Shown here: piece after piece, positions 6,561-15,157 of the stretch
Layout of the letters: every line of letters begins with the position of its first letter
Numbering within the stretch: position 1 is the first letter of the stretch
Origin: Galactobacter sp.
GTDB taxonomy: Bacteria > Actinomycetota > Actinomycetes > Actinomycetales > Micrococcaceae
Length of the DNA stretch: 15,157 nucleotides
Direction: 5' to 3'
Assembly (NCBI RefSeq): GCF_022712295.1
Contig: NZ_JALAGT010000058.1
Coordinates: 1-15,157 of the forward strand
Notes under the pieces: model-generated
What the model saw: only the letters and a program-made list of their open reading frames with translations
Databases searched by the model: none
What the model was told of the DNA's origin: nothing
Made by a program: the position numbers and the translations under genes

Positions 6561-9500
6561 GTGGACACCATCGGTTCGGACTCCCCCGTAGCGTCTTCGA
6601 GCAAGTCGCAGGCACAGCCGGCGCCCACCTCACCGCGTCTTGAACTCCCGGATTCCTGGGTCAAGCGCATGCCCCGGGACCGCACCCTCCACCGGCCGGC
6701 GCGGGCCATGACCATCAAACGGGAACACGTCGACGCAACCCTGAATACCTTCGCACATATGGCCGACCAGGTCTCCGACGACATCGCGGCCAGCCCGGAT
6801 CCGGACATTGTGTCGTCCGACCCGGATTCCGCTCTGGGAATCGCAGCGCGGATCATCTCATTGGACTCCCATCTGGGCTATTCCCTGCGAGGCCGCTTCC
6901 CCACGTACTTCGTCGAATACCTGGTCGGCGAATATCCCCTGCCCCTGGCCACCGCCGCATTGGTCGAAACGCTGAGCATGTACGAGAGCTACGGCACTCA
7001 GTTCGGGGTACCGGCGGGACTTATCCGGGAGTCGCCCGGCACGGGCTTCTTCCAGTCTCAGCAGGATCTGAGAGCAGAGTTGTTGAAGGGCTTCCGCACG
7101 TACGTGGCCGGCGTATCGGAGGAGGACCATGCGGTCAACATCGCGGCACTGGCACCCTATATCGAATCGCCCAGGTTCCTCCAGGTGCTCGTCGCCGCCT
7201 ATTTGGTTCCCGAACGCACCGATTGGGCGGATGTGGCCCTGACCCGCTCGCACGACTGCAAACATCTGGCTCCCCATGCCCTGCAGTTCGCGGACACCGG
7301 TGCCCGGCTGATAGAGCTGATCGAACACATACCGGTCTGGCAGTTCAAACATCAGCCGGAGGAATTGGCCGCCGCAGTCGAACGACTGGGGGAGGACGCA
7401 CTGCCCGCACTCCTGCGGGTCATCGATGCCGAGCACGGCTGGGCCGAAGTCATCAAGACCTGCTGCGACCTTGTGGCACTCATTCCGACGGAAGCCGCAG
7501 CGCTCGCACTGCTGGACCGCAGGTCGGGGGAGAACACCGCCAGAGCCGCCACTGCTGCGCTCTTGGACTTCGCCGCTCGTTTCCCCACCCTGGCACTGGG
7601 GGCCTTGGCACGGCGGGCCGGACAGGACTCGTTCGCAGCCCAGCTCCTGGGGTCAGGGTCCCGGCGGATCCCGAGGCCGCGGCCCAGGTGGCGGCCGAAC
7701 TCACCGATGATTCCTCTGCCGCACGCATCCGGGCGATCTTGGAACGCCCACGGCTCCCGGAGGCGGACCCCGCGGACCTGCCGCGTGTCCTGGCCGCCCC
7801 ACCGTGGACGGTCAAGCGCAAACGCGTCAAGGCCACGGTCATCAAGGATCTACACGTTCCCCAGGACATGCACCTGGACTGGTTGCCAGGGGAAGAGGAC
7901 GAGTGGCTCCACTCCAGCCACTACCTGGTCGGTCAGGACTATGACGAAAGCTGGCAGCATCTACTGGACGACTGCATGTCCGGGAGCGGTTGGTACGATG
8001 CCATTCCCATGTTCCTGCTCAACGGGCCGGTCGAACTACTGTTGCCGGTCATCGACTCCCTGCCCCAGCCCCGGAACCTGTCCTATGCGGCGGACTATAT
8101 GGGGGTCGCACTGTCACGTTTCGGGGATCCGATCGTGCCCTTCGTCTTCACCGCGGCACAGGACACACCCACAACACTGGCGCAGGTGCTCATGCCGGTC
8201 GGTGGCGCGCGCATCGCCTCGTTCATGGTCACCACCGCGGCCCGGGCGAAATCGGTTCGGCCGGTGGCCGCCGCCTGGTTCGCCCGGCACCCACAGGATG
8301 CGGCCGCAGGCCTCATCCCCCATGCCCTGGAAAAGGCGGGAAAAGTCCGCAAACACGCAGAGGATTCCCTACTCCGGCTGCTGCGGGACACTGCACCTAC
8401 CGACTCCGCCACCACAGACACCCAGGAGAACCGCCGGGCCATCATCCTGGCCGCCGCGGACTCCTACGGTCCGGAGGCCAGGGCCGCGATCGAAACCCTG
8501 TTGGACTCCGACCCCTTGGAGGCTCTACCGACCCGGATGCCGGAACTGCCGGACTGGTTGGCACCGGCTTCGCTGCCACAGCTGACGGCCCGTGCCGGGA
8601 CCTCGATCCCACTAGATCTGATCCCTCATGTGTTCACGATTTTCGCCCTATCCACCCTGGACGAACCCTATGCGGGCCTGGGCGATCTGCGGGAGGCCAC
8701 CGACCCCGTATCCCTGGCGGCTTTCGCCCGCGGCATGTTCGAGCTGTGGAAACTGGCAGGGTATCCGTCCAAACAGGGGTGGATCCTCGATGCTCAGGGT
8801 CTGGCCGGCGACGATGAGACGGTCCACATGTTGTCCCCGCTGATCCGTGCCTGGCCGGGGGAGTCCGCCCACAAACGAGCGGTGACGGGCCTCCGGGTGC
8901 TCACCGCGATCGGCACCGACACCGCTCTGACCCATCTGAATAGGATCGCGCAGAAGGTCAAGTTCAAGGCGCTGCGGGAGACCGCGCGGGATATGATCGA
9001 CCAGATCGCCGATCGTCTGGGGCTGAGCACGGATGAGCTGGCTGACAGGCTAGTGCCAGACTTCGATCTGGGCCTCGATGGTTCCCGCGTCCTGGACTAC
9101 GGGCCCCGACAGTTCACCGTGGGCTTCGACGAGGCGCTCAAGCCCTTCGTCTCCCAGGACGGACAGCGCCGCAAGACCCTGCCCAAACCCGGTGTCAAGG
9201 ATGACGAGGAGCTGGCCGAACCGGCTTATGAGTGGTTCAAGACCCTGAAGAAGGAGGTCAGAGCCTCGGCCGGGGAACAAATCGAACGCTTGGAGCGCGC
9301 CATGGTCGAACAGCGCTCATGGACTGCCGAACTGTTCACCACCCTGTTCCTCGAACATCCCTTCATGGTCCATCTGGCCCGCCGTCTGGTGTGGGTCACC
9401 GCTGCGGACCCGCAGGATGCCGCCCACACGGCATTCCGCGTCGCCGAGGACGGCACCCTGGCCGACGCCGAGGACGATGAGTTCGTCCTCCCCGAGCAGG

Positions 9501-9988
9501 CCACTGTGCGGCTGGCCCATCCGCTGACCCTGGACTCCGGGACGCAGGATCAGATGGCCGAACTCTTCGCCGACTATGAGATCCTCCAGCCCTTCGAACA
9601 GCTGGGCCGCGAAGTCTACGAACTCACCGCACAGAACAAGTCGACCGGCATCATCGAGGCCTTCGCCGGCTCCACCGTGGCGACGACGAAGATTCTGGCC
9701 ATGGAGAAGCGGGGCTGGGCCAGGGTCGCACCGGAAGACGGTGGCATCCAGCCCGCATTCCTCCGGGACCTGCCCGACGGCTCCTCGCTCTATGTGAACT
9801 TGGACCCGGGCATCGTCGTGGGGGAGCCCTTAGCAGACGGTTTCGACGAACAGACCCTGGCACCGGCAGTCGCCACCGGGTCCACCCAGTCCTGGTACAA
9901 ACCGGAACCGCGCCCGGCGGCGCTGGCGGGCCTGGACCCGGTGTTCGCCTCGGAAATGCTGCGCGACCTGAGCTGGTTGATTTCATGA
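6561..9988 (+). CDS. DUF4132 (YehI-like) protein, interrupted by a frameshift near 7650
   Basis: A large, mainly helical protein of unknown function, first in a five-gene operon. The frame opened by GTG at 6561 (AGGAG 5 nt before it) codes sensibly up to about 7650 (ending RAGQDSFAAQLL), then becomes Arg/Pro-rich nonsense. The frame one base back continues sensibly (VRVPADPEAAAQVAAELTDD) to the TGA at 9986-9988. Restoring one G in the run at 7649-7652 gives about 1,142 residues, close to E. coli YehI (about 1,200). The C-terminal part shows the DUF4132 signature: helical repeats around KQGWILDAQGLAGDDE, KVKFKALRETA, a KTLPKPGVKDDEE block, RRLVWV, then DGTLADAEDDEFVLPEQATV. E. coli YehI has been linked by older work to molybdate metabolism; no such role is visible here. 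As sequenced, the full protein cannot be made without frameshifting. Confidence 0.85.
7641..7665 (+). other. Frame disruption in the DUF4132 gene
   Basis: Sensible coding passes from the frame CAG CTC CTG GGG to the frame GTC AGG GTC CCG GCG, which requires one additional base. The only homopolymer is GGGG at 7649-7652, where a fifth G restores QLLGVRVPADP. The site lacks an X-XXY-YYZ slippery heptamer in the upstream frame, so programmed -1 frameshifting is not favoured. A sequencing or assembly indel, or a recent real mutation, are the likely explanations. Confidence 0.7.
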
Positions 9989-11115
9989 CCGGCGGCGGAA
10001 GGACAGATGAGACAGACGTGGCGGGGAAGACGGCGGCCGACATCCAGCGGCCCCCCGCCGAGGTGCGCTTCGCGGACGAACTGGCACAGCTGCGCGCAGA
10101 GGACTCCGCTCCCAGACCACCGGGCTGGACGATGAGCCTGGCCGCGGCCAGGGACTTCATCTGCGGGGACACCGCACGCGGGATCTCACCCAAGTTCGTC
10201 GGCGATGTGGCCCTGGTCGAACGCTGCCTGGTGACGCTGGCGACCAGTCGCGGACTGTTGTTGGTGGGGGAGCCGGGCACCGCCAAGTCCCTGTTGAGCG
10301 AACTCATCGCGGCCGCCGTCAGTGGGGACTCGACCCTGACCATCCAGGGTGGGGCGGCGACCACGGAGGACCAGATCTCCTATTCCTGGAACTACGCCCT
10401 GTTGGTCTCCGAAGGGCCCACAGACCGTGCCCTGGTCCCCGGCCCGGTGCTGCGCGGTATGCGCACCGGTGCCCTGGTCCGGTTCGAGGAGATCACCCGC
10501 TGTCCCCTGGAAGTACAGGATTCGCTGCTGTCCTTACTGTCGGAGCGGGTCGTGGCGATTCCGGAGCTGGTGGGCGCCCCCACGATGACCTATGCACACG
10601 AGGGCTTCAACATCATCGCCACCGCCAATACCCGCGATCGGGGCGTCAACGAGATGTCGGCGGCGCTCAAACGCCGGTTCACCTTCGAAACGGTTTTCCC
10701 GATCGCCGATCCGGCCGTGGAATTGGCCCTGGTCGAACAGGAGGCCGGGCGGCTGCTGGCCGAATCAGGGGTACCCCAGGTACCCGATCACGATGTGCTC
10801 GACGTGCTGGTCACGGCATTTCGCGAACTGCGCACGGGTTTGAGCGAACGCGGCGAGGCGATGGAGCCGATGTCCACGGTACTCAGCACCGCGGAGGCCG
10901 TGTCGGTGGCCCATGCTGCCGGCGTCAGTGCCTGGTATCTGCACGGGCGCACCCCGAACGCCTCCGATGTCGTGGTGTCCCTGGCCGGTGCCGCGGTCAA
11001 GGACGAGCCCGAGGACATGGCCCGGTTGCGCCGTTATCTGGAACAGCAGGTGCCCCGGAAGTCCGGGCCGCAGTGGAAGGCACTCCACGCGGCCCGGGGC
11101 CTGCTGCCGGGCTGA
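9985..11115 (+). CDS. MoxR-type AAA+ ATPase, YehL subfamily
   Basis: A 376-residue AAA+ protein. Walker A is GEPGTAKS at 95-102. The Walker B region is ALVRFEE at 163-169, with Glu where the first acidic residue is usually Asp. Sensor 1 is the ATANT segment with Asn215, and LKRRF near 228-232 supplies the arginine finger. The helical lid follows to about residue 330. The first 70 residues are a family-specific extension. MoxR ATPases act as chaperone-like remodellers, normally paired with a VWA protein; YehL is one of the recognised MoxR subfamilies. The start ATG overlaps the DUF4132 stop (ATGA), so translation is coupled. It is followed after 12 nt by the DUF5682 gene. The VWA partner is two genes on. 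Confidence 0.93.
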   Translation: MTGGGRTDETDVAGKTAADIQRPPAEVRFADELAQLRAEDSAPRPPGWTMSLAAARDFICGDTARGISPKFVGDVALVERCLVTLATSRGLLLVGEPGTAKSLLSELIAAAVSGDSTLTIQGGAATTEDQISYSWNYALLVSEGPTDRALVPGPVLRGMRTGALVRFEEITRCPLEVQDSLLSLLSERVVAIPELVGAPTMTYAHEGFNIIATANTRDRGVNEMSAALKRRFTFETVFPIADPAVELALVEQEAGRLLAESGVPQVPDHDVLDVLVTAFRELRTGLSERGEAMEPMSTVLSTAEAVSVAHAAGVSAWYLHGRTPNASDVVVSLAGAAVKDEPEDMARLRRYLEQQVPRKSGPQWKALHAARGLLPG

Positions 11116-11127
11116 GCCGGAGGACTC

Positions 11128-13551
11128 ATGAGCGTCGTCTTCGTGCCGGTCCGCCATCATTCCCCGGCTTGTGCCGGGGAGGTCGAGGCCGTGATCCGCC
11201 GGCTGCGGCCTCGCCACGTCCTGGTGGAGGGCCCAGCGGACTTCAACGGCCGGATCGACGAGTTGTTCCTCGACCACGAACTGCCGATCGCCGTCTACAC
11301 GGGTTTTCACACTGCGGACCGGCTGCACGCCAGCTGGGCGCCGCTGTGCGAGTACTCCCCGGAATGGGTGGCGTTGAACACCGGACGTGTGTGCGGGGCG
11401 CAGCTGCACTTCATCGATCTACCGGTGTGGCACCCGGCGCTCTTCGAGGAAACGGAGGCACACGATTCCGAACCGGCGCCGGCCGATCGACGCTACGCGC
11501 GGGTCCGGCAACACCTGGCCGAACGCTTCCACACCGATGACGTCGACGCACTGTGGGACCACGTCTTCGAACTGCCGGACTTCACCGCTTCCGAAGCCGC
11601 TCCCGATACCGCTTCCGAAGCCGGCGCCGATTCCCTGGCTCTGCGGCTGGACACGTGGTTCACCGGTCTGCGCGGCGATACCGCGGCAGACCCCGCCGAT
11701 ACCGCGCGCGAGGCCTATATGGCCGAGTGGATCCGCGCTGCCCGGGCCGAAGCGGCCCAGGCGAAGGATGCCCAGGGGCAATCCGCCACAGGCGATGACA
11801 TCGTCGTCGTCACCGGGGGCTTCCACATGCCGGCCCTGCGCCGTCTCATCGCCGAATCGGCGCCGCAAGCCGAAGGGGAGCTCGCCTGGCCCGAAATCCC
11901 ATCCCCACCGGCGGATGTCGATCCGCCGCGCAGTTACCTGGTGCCCTTCTCCTTCCGCCGGCTGGACTCCCTGGCCGGTTATCGTTCCGGCATGCCGTCG
12001 CCCGCGTACTATCAGCGGCTCTTCGAATCGGGACCCCGGGCCGCCGCCGAATACCTGCAGATCCAGGTGGCCACGCGGCTGCGCGAGAGGCATCAGGCCG
12101 TGTCCACCCCGGATCTGACAGCGGCCAGGGTAATGGCGGAATCCCTGGCCCGGCTGCGCGGCAATCCGGTGCCGGCGCGTGTCGACGTGCTCGACGGACT
12201 GGCCTCGGCCCTGCTCAAGACGGCCTTGGACGCACCTCTGCCCTGGGCACGCAGGTCCTCCCTGGCCCCGGCCACGGATCCTGTGGTCGTGGAGATGGTG
12301 GCCGCACTCAGCGGGGACCGGGCGGGCCGGCTGGATCCGCATACGCCTCTGCCCCCTCTCTGGCATGATGTCGATGCTCAGCTGCAGGCTCTGCATCTAT
12401 CGCCCGGCACTCATTCACTGTCCCTGGTGGATTCGGATGATCTGGAGCGCTCCCGCCTGCTGCACCGCCTGCGGATTCTGCACATCGCGCAGATCGACCG
12501 CGTCGACGGCCCGCTGACGGCCCTGGATCCAGAACTCACGGAGGTCTGGGAACTGGGCGAACGGGTGTTGGCGGGACCGTCCGTGATCGAGGCCTCGGGC
12601 TTCGGTCCCAGCGTGGCCGACGCCTCGCTGGCCGCTCTGAGCGCGCGACTCGGCGAGGCCTCGGCGGAGGCCGGCCCCGACCTGAGCCTCACCGCCGAGG
12701 TGCTGTTCGACGCGGTGCTGTGCGGACACGCCGGACTCACCGATGAACTCCTCGAACTGGTCTCCCGTGCCATCGGGACCAGCGCGGACCTACAGGGGCT
12801 CGCCCGGGTGCTGGAAACGGCCCTGGGCCTGTGGCGCAACGGCGGGTACCTGGGAGCGGCAGGCTCCGTGCGCCTGGCCGGCACCGCTCGGGCGTGCGTG
12901 CCGCGGATCCTGTGGCTGGCCGAGGCCGTGCGAGGTGACGATGATGCGGAACCCGCCGTGCACGCCCTGGCCGGCGTCCGCGATGTTGTGCTGACCGCAG
13001 GACGGCTGAACCATGGGGCGCAGGAGGAGCAGGCCGCGAGCAGGGAGGCCGTCTTGGCGGTCGCCCACCGTTTGGCGGCCTCGCCCGCGGCCCCCATCCG
13101 CGTGCGCGGTGCCGGACTGGGCCTGGCCTGGGCGCTGGGCCAGGCGCCGGAGGACCCGGCACGGATGATTCGCGGCGCCGGGCTACCGCAGGAACTGGGC
13201 GATTTCCTGTCCGGCCTGTTCGCTCTGGCCCGTGATGAGTCCCTGGCCTCGCCGGAGGTGGTGAGGGTGGTCGACCAGGTGGTCTGCGGCTTCGATGCGC
13301 AGGCCTTCCTGATCGCCCTGCCCGCCCTGCGAGAGGCCTTCGCCCTGTTCCCGCCCCGCGAGCGCGAGCGCATCGGCCGACTGGCCGCACGCCTGCACGG
13401 CCGCGACGATCCCCGGGCGGTAGCGCTCGGCGCGGACAGTGGGATCTCACCGGAACTACGGGCGCGGGCCGCTGCCGTGCAGGAACGCGCCCGCGCCCTG
13501 CTGGGCGCGGCGGGGCTGCTGGGCGAAGAGGAGGCCGGCGATGGACGCTGA
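11128..13551 (+). CDS. DUF5682 family protein (YehM-like)
   Basis: An 807-residue soluble protein, slightly longer than E. coli YehM (about 760). The N-terminal third holds conserved polar motifs: PVRHHSPAC at 7-15, VLVEGPADFN at 31-40 and VVVTGGFHMPAL at about 226-237. The Glu and His in EGP and GGFH are laid out like the Glu and GxxH motifs of the TraB/TIKI/PrgY group of putative metalloproteases, so a hydrolase role is possible but inferred. The remaining two thirds are Ala/Leu-rich helices without recognised motif. Start: GGAGG lies 4 nt before ATG 11128. Residues around 155-170 contain an 8-residue tandem duplication. The gene overlaps the VWA gene by 11 nt. No signal peptide or membrane segment is visible. 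Confidence 0.88.
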   Translation: MSVVFVPVRHHSPACAGEVEAVIRRLRPRHVLVEGPADFNGRIDELFLDHELPIAVYTGFHTADRLHASWAPLCEYSPEWVALNTGRVCGAQLHFIDLPVWHPALFEETEAHDSEPAPADRRYARVRQHLAERFHTDDVDALWDHVFELPDFTASEAAPDTASEAGADSLALRLDTWFTGLRGDTAADPADTAREAYMAEWIRAARAEAAQAKDAQGQSATGDDIVVVTGGFHMPALRRLIAESAPQAEGELAWPEIPSPPADVDPPRSYLVPFSFRRLDSLAGYRSGMPSPAYYQRLFESGPRAAAEYLQIQVATRLRERHQAVSTPDLTAARVMAESLARLRGNPVPARVDVLDGLASALLKTALDAPLPWARRSSLAPATDPVVVEMVAALSGDRAGRLDPHTPLPPLWHDVDAQLQALHLSPGTHSLSLVDSDDLERSRLLHRLRILHIAQIDRVDGPLTALDPELTEVWELGERVLAGPSVIEASGFGPSVADASLAALSARLGEASAEAGPDLSLTAEVLFDAVLCGHAGLTDELLELVSRAIGTSADLQGLARVLETALGLWRNGGYLGAAGSVRLAGTARACVPRILWLAEAVRGDDDAEPAVHALAGVRDVVLTAGRLNHGAQEEQAASREAVLAVAHRLAASPAAPIRVRGAGLGLAWALGQAPEDPARMIRGAGLPQELGDFLSGLFALARDESLASPEVVRVVDQVVCGFDAQAFLIALPALREAFALFPPRERERIGRLAARLHGRDDPRAVALGADSGISPELRARAAAVQERARALLGAAGLLGEEEAGDGR
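11584..11623 (+). repeat. In-frame 24-nt duplication within the DUF5682 gene
   Basis: The 16-nt word ACCGCTTCCGAAGCCG occurs at 11584-11599 and again at 11608-11623, a spacing of 24 nt, giving the peptide pair TASEAAPD and TASEAGAD. It falls in an acidic, Ala-rich linker after the third conserved block of the N-terminal domain and keeps frame, so it is probably a tolerated recent duplication. Confidence 0.6.
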
Positions 13552-14686
13552 GTTGGAGCGCTGGCGGCTGATCCTGGGCGAGGCCGCATCCGAGTTGGGG
13601 GACTTGGGGGAGCGGGCGGCCGCGCGCGATGCCGCCCTGGACTGGCTCTACGGCCGCGACGAGTCCCTGGGCCGGCGCGGGATCAGACGCGCGGGCAGTA
13701 GAACCCGCGGCGGTGCGGGCCAGACCGGGGGAGCCGGCGCATCCACCCTGTCCACCCCGGAGTGGATCGGTGCGGTCCATCGCCTGTTCCCCACCCCCAC
13801 GATCGAACGCCTGGAGCGCGACGCGGTGGAGCGCTTCCGAATCGACGACCTGGTGACGAATCCGGAGGTGCTGCGGCGCATCGAGCCCAATCAGGCGATG
13901 CTGCGTGCCGTGCTGACCACCAAGCACCTGATGAACCAGGAGGTGCTGGCCCTGGCCAGGCAGCTGGTCAACCGGGTGATCCGGGATCTGATGGAGCGTC
14001 TGGCCACCGAGGTGCGACAGGCCTTCACAGGACCGCGCAGCAGAACGCCCACCCGGGTCCCGAACTCGCGGAATCTGGACATCCGCAGGACGCTGCGGGC
14101 GAATCTGCGCCATTTTCAGCCCGATACCGGCAAGGTCGTGATCGAGCGCCCCTACTTCACCACACGCTCGGCCAAGCGGATGCGGCCCTGGCAGGTGGTG
14201 CTGTTGGTCGATCAGTCCGGCTCCATGCTCGATTCCGTCATCCATTCGGCCGTCACGGCCGCCTGCCTGTGGGGTCTGCCGGGCATCCGCACCCACCTGG
14301 TCGCCTTCGACACGACGGTCGTCGACCTGACCCGCGACGTCGAGGACCCCGTCGAGCTGCTCATGAAGGTCCAGTTGGGCGGGGGCACGGACATCGCCCA
14401 GGCGGTGCAGTACGCAGCAGGGCTGATCGACAATCCGCGGCAGGCCATCGTCGTGCTCATCAGCGATCTCTACGAGGGCGGCAACGACTTCACACTGCGC
14501 CGCGAGGTCGCCTCCCTGGTGGGGCAGGGCACCGAGGTGGTGGCCCTGGCAGCCCTGAACGACGAATCCGGGGCCGTCTTCAATCCGTTCATGGGGCAGC
14601 AGTTGGCGGATCTGGGCGCCCACGTCGGCGCGATGACTCCCGGGGAGCTCGCCGGTTTCCTGGCCGATACGATCGGACGCTCATGA
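13541..14686 (+). CDS. VWA domain protein, MoxR partner (YehP-like)
   Basis: A 381-residue protein (E. coli YehP about 378). Residues 1-200 are helical with a Gly/Arg-rich flexible part near 45-65. A von Willebrand factor A domain fills about 218-381. Its metal-ion-dependent adhesion site is complete: DQSGS at 224-228, Thr283 in GGGTDIAQA, and Asp309 in VVLISDLYEGG. Such VWA proteins bind client or partner through Mg2+ and cooperate with MoxR ATPases as adaptors. ATG at 13541 is chosen because AGGAGG stands 6 nt before it and the resulting length matches the family; the frame is open further upstream but that lies within the DUF5682 gene. The start overlaps the DUF5682 stop by 11 nt, and the stop overlaps the next ATG (ATGA). 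Confidence 0.92.
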   Translation: MDAELERWRLILGEAASELGDLGERAAARDAALDWLYGRDESLGRRGIRRAGSRTRGGAGQTGGAGASTLSTPEWIGAVHRLFPTPTIERLERDAVERFRIDDLVTNPEVLRRIEPNQAMLRAVLTTKHLMNQEVLALARQLVNRVIRDLMERLATEVRQAFTGPRSRTPTRVPNSRNLDIRRTLRANLRHFQPDTGKVVIERPYFTTRSAKRMRPWQVVLLVDQSGSMLDSVIHSAVTAACLWGLPGIRTHLVAFDTTVVDLTRDVEDPVELLMKVQLGGGTDIAQAVQYAAGLIDNPRQAIVVLISDLYEGGNDFTLRREVASLVGQGTEVVALAALNDESGAVFNPFMGQQLADLGAHVGAMTPGELAGFLADTIGRS

Positions 14687-15157
14687 GCCCGGACGCACAG
14701 GCAGGCTCCCCGGCGCGGGAATCTCCGGCAGGGCAGCCGGCAGCACGGCTGACAGAACAGCGGCCGGATCTCCTGGCGCTGACCGATGACGCCCTGGCCG
14801 CCCTGGCCAACCGCGGCCTGGTCAAACGCGCGGCCAAGGACCTTGCCAAGTCGGCCCCACAGGTGGCCATCGACGAGGCGGACACGGTCACCGCGGACTT
14901 CGCCGACGGCACCCACACGGTCTTGGGCTCCGGCGGGCTGGAGGCCGGCACCTGCTCGTGCTCGGCATCCGGGGTGTGCCGTCACCTGGTGGGCACCGTG
15001 CTGGCAGTGCGCGCCCTGGCCGCGGAGGCCTCGGATGAGCAGGCCCCGCAGTGGTCGCCCGCGGACGTCGACGATGCCGAACTGCTCCGTGTCCTGGGCA
15101 AGCCCGCGGTGGACGCCGCACACCGTCGGGTGCGCGCGGGGCTGCGCGCCACAGTCC
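14683..15157 (+). CDS. SWIM zinc-finger protein, N-terminal part (YehQ-like), cut by window end
   Basis: The frame opens with ATG at 14683, overlapping the VWA stop by 4 nt, and runs off the right edge after 158 codons. A low-complexity Ala/Pro/Glu start (residues 1-25) leads to a small domain with the SWIM signature C-x-C-x5-C-x-H: Cys91, Cys93, Cys99 and His101 in TCSCSASGVCRHL. SWIM modules bind zinc and act in DNA or protein binding. The preceding VTADFADGTHTVLGSGGL strand segment is the usual first half of the SWIM fold. E. coli YehQ is about 650 residues, so roughly three quarters is missing here. Position as last member next to the VWA gene is the same as in E. coli. Confidence 0.87.
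   Translation, partial: MSPDAQAGSPARESPAGQPAARLTEQRPDLLALTDDALAALANRGLVKRAAKDLAKSAPQVAIDEADTVTADFADGTHTVLGSGGLEAGTCSCSASGVCRHLVGTVLAVRALAAEASDEQAPQWSPADVDDAELLRVLGKPAVDAAHRRVRAGLRATV

Noticed and set aside
5462..6643. 393-codon plus-strand frame over the LysR gene
   Set aside because: Arg/Gly/Ala-rich shadow; the LysR frame has the HTH and effector-domain motifs.
7641..7665. Programmed -1 ribosomal frameshifting in the DUF4132 gene
   Set aside because: No slippery heptamer in the right phase and no obvious downstream stem. A missing G in a run is simpler. Kept open only as a test.
6561..8585. 674-residue protein as a stand-alone gene product
   Set aside because: After about residue 364 the translation loses family resemblance and becomes Arg/Pro-rich, while the neighbouring frame continues the DUF4132 protein; the C-terminal half is a frameshift tail.
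12411..13589. 392-codon minus-strand frame opposite the DUF5682 gene
   Set aside because: Ser/Arg/Ala-rich low-complexity translation, the usual antisense artefact at high GC.
12737..14623. 628-codon minus-strand frame opposite the DUF5682 and VWA genes
   Set aside because: Long antisense frame typical of high-GC coding DNA; Pro/Arg/Gly/Gln-rich with no domain, while the plus-strand frames carry clear motifs.

Overview
The window looks like chromosomal DNA of a high-GC actinobacterium. The evidence is the 16S rRNA sequence (actinobacterial in its V3-V5 part, closest in feel to Micrococcales/Actinomycetales, genus not claimed), an actinobacterial rrn leader with its conserved antitermination-type motif, strong G/C third-position use, and a DtxR/IdeR-type iron box. 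The left edge cuts a 16S gene about 910 nt from its 5' end. The right edge cuts a SWIM-domain gene.

Layout. (1) 1-1336, minus strand: the 5' part of a 16S rRNA gene and an AT-richer leader with up to three promoters and several hairpins. (2) 1337-2170, minus: a divergent Sua5/YciO/YrdC-domain protein, with a DtxR-like operator over its promoter. (3) 2299-3660, minus: an MFS exporter-like protein. (4) 3661-4292: a decayed stretch holding the remains of an AraC-type regulator (cupin fragment and first HTH in different frames). (5) 4293-5390, minus: a YeiH-family putative sulfate exporter, divergent from (6) a LysR-type regulator at 5487-6392, plus, with a T-N11-A type site between them. (7) 6393-6560: an inverted-repeat-rich gap that probably terminates the LysR gene and carries the control region of the next operon. 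(8) 6561-15157 and beyond, plus: a tightly packed operon coding for a DUF4132 protein, a MoxR-type AAA+ ATPase, a DUF5682 protein, a VWA protein and a SWIM zinc-finger protein.

The last block is the most interesting. Its composition and order match Escherichia coli yehI-yehL-yehM-yehP-yehQ as I know that locus, a conserved but functionally obscure set. The overlaps (4 nt, 12-nt gap, 11 nt, 4 nt) imply coupled translation and fixed stoichiometry. By analogy with other MoxR-VWA pairs, the ATPase probably works with the VWA protein as a metal-dependent adaptor, acting as a chaperone or remodelling machine. The DUF5682 protein has motifs resembling the TraB/TIKI type of putative hydrolase, the SWIM protein could bind nucleic acid or protein, and DUF4132 is a large, mostly helical scaffold or sensor. 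No substrate or phenotype can be read from the sequence. The DUF4132 gene carries a one-base frame disruption near 7650 in this copy, so the operon is either partly inactivated here or the base is a sequencing error in a G run.
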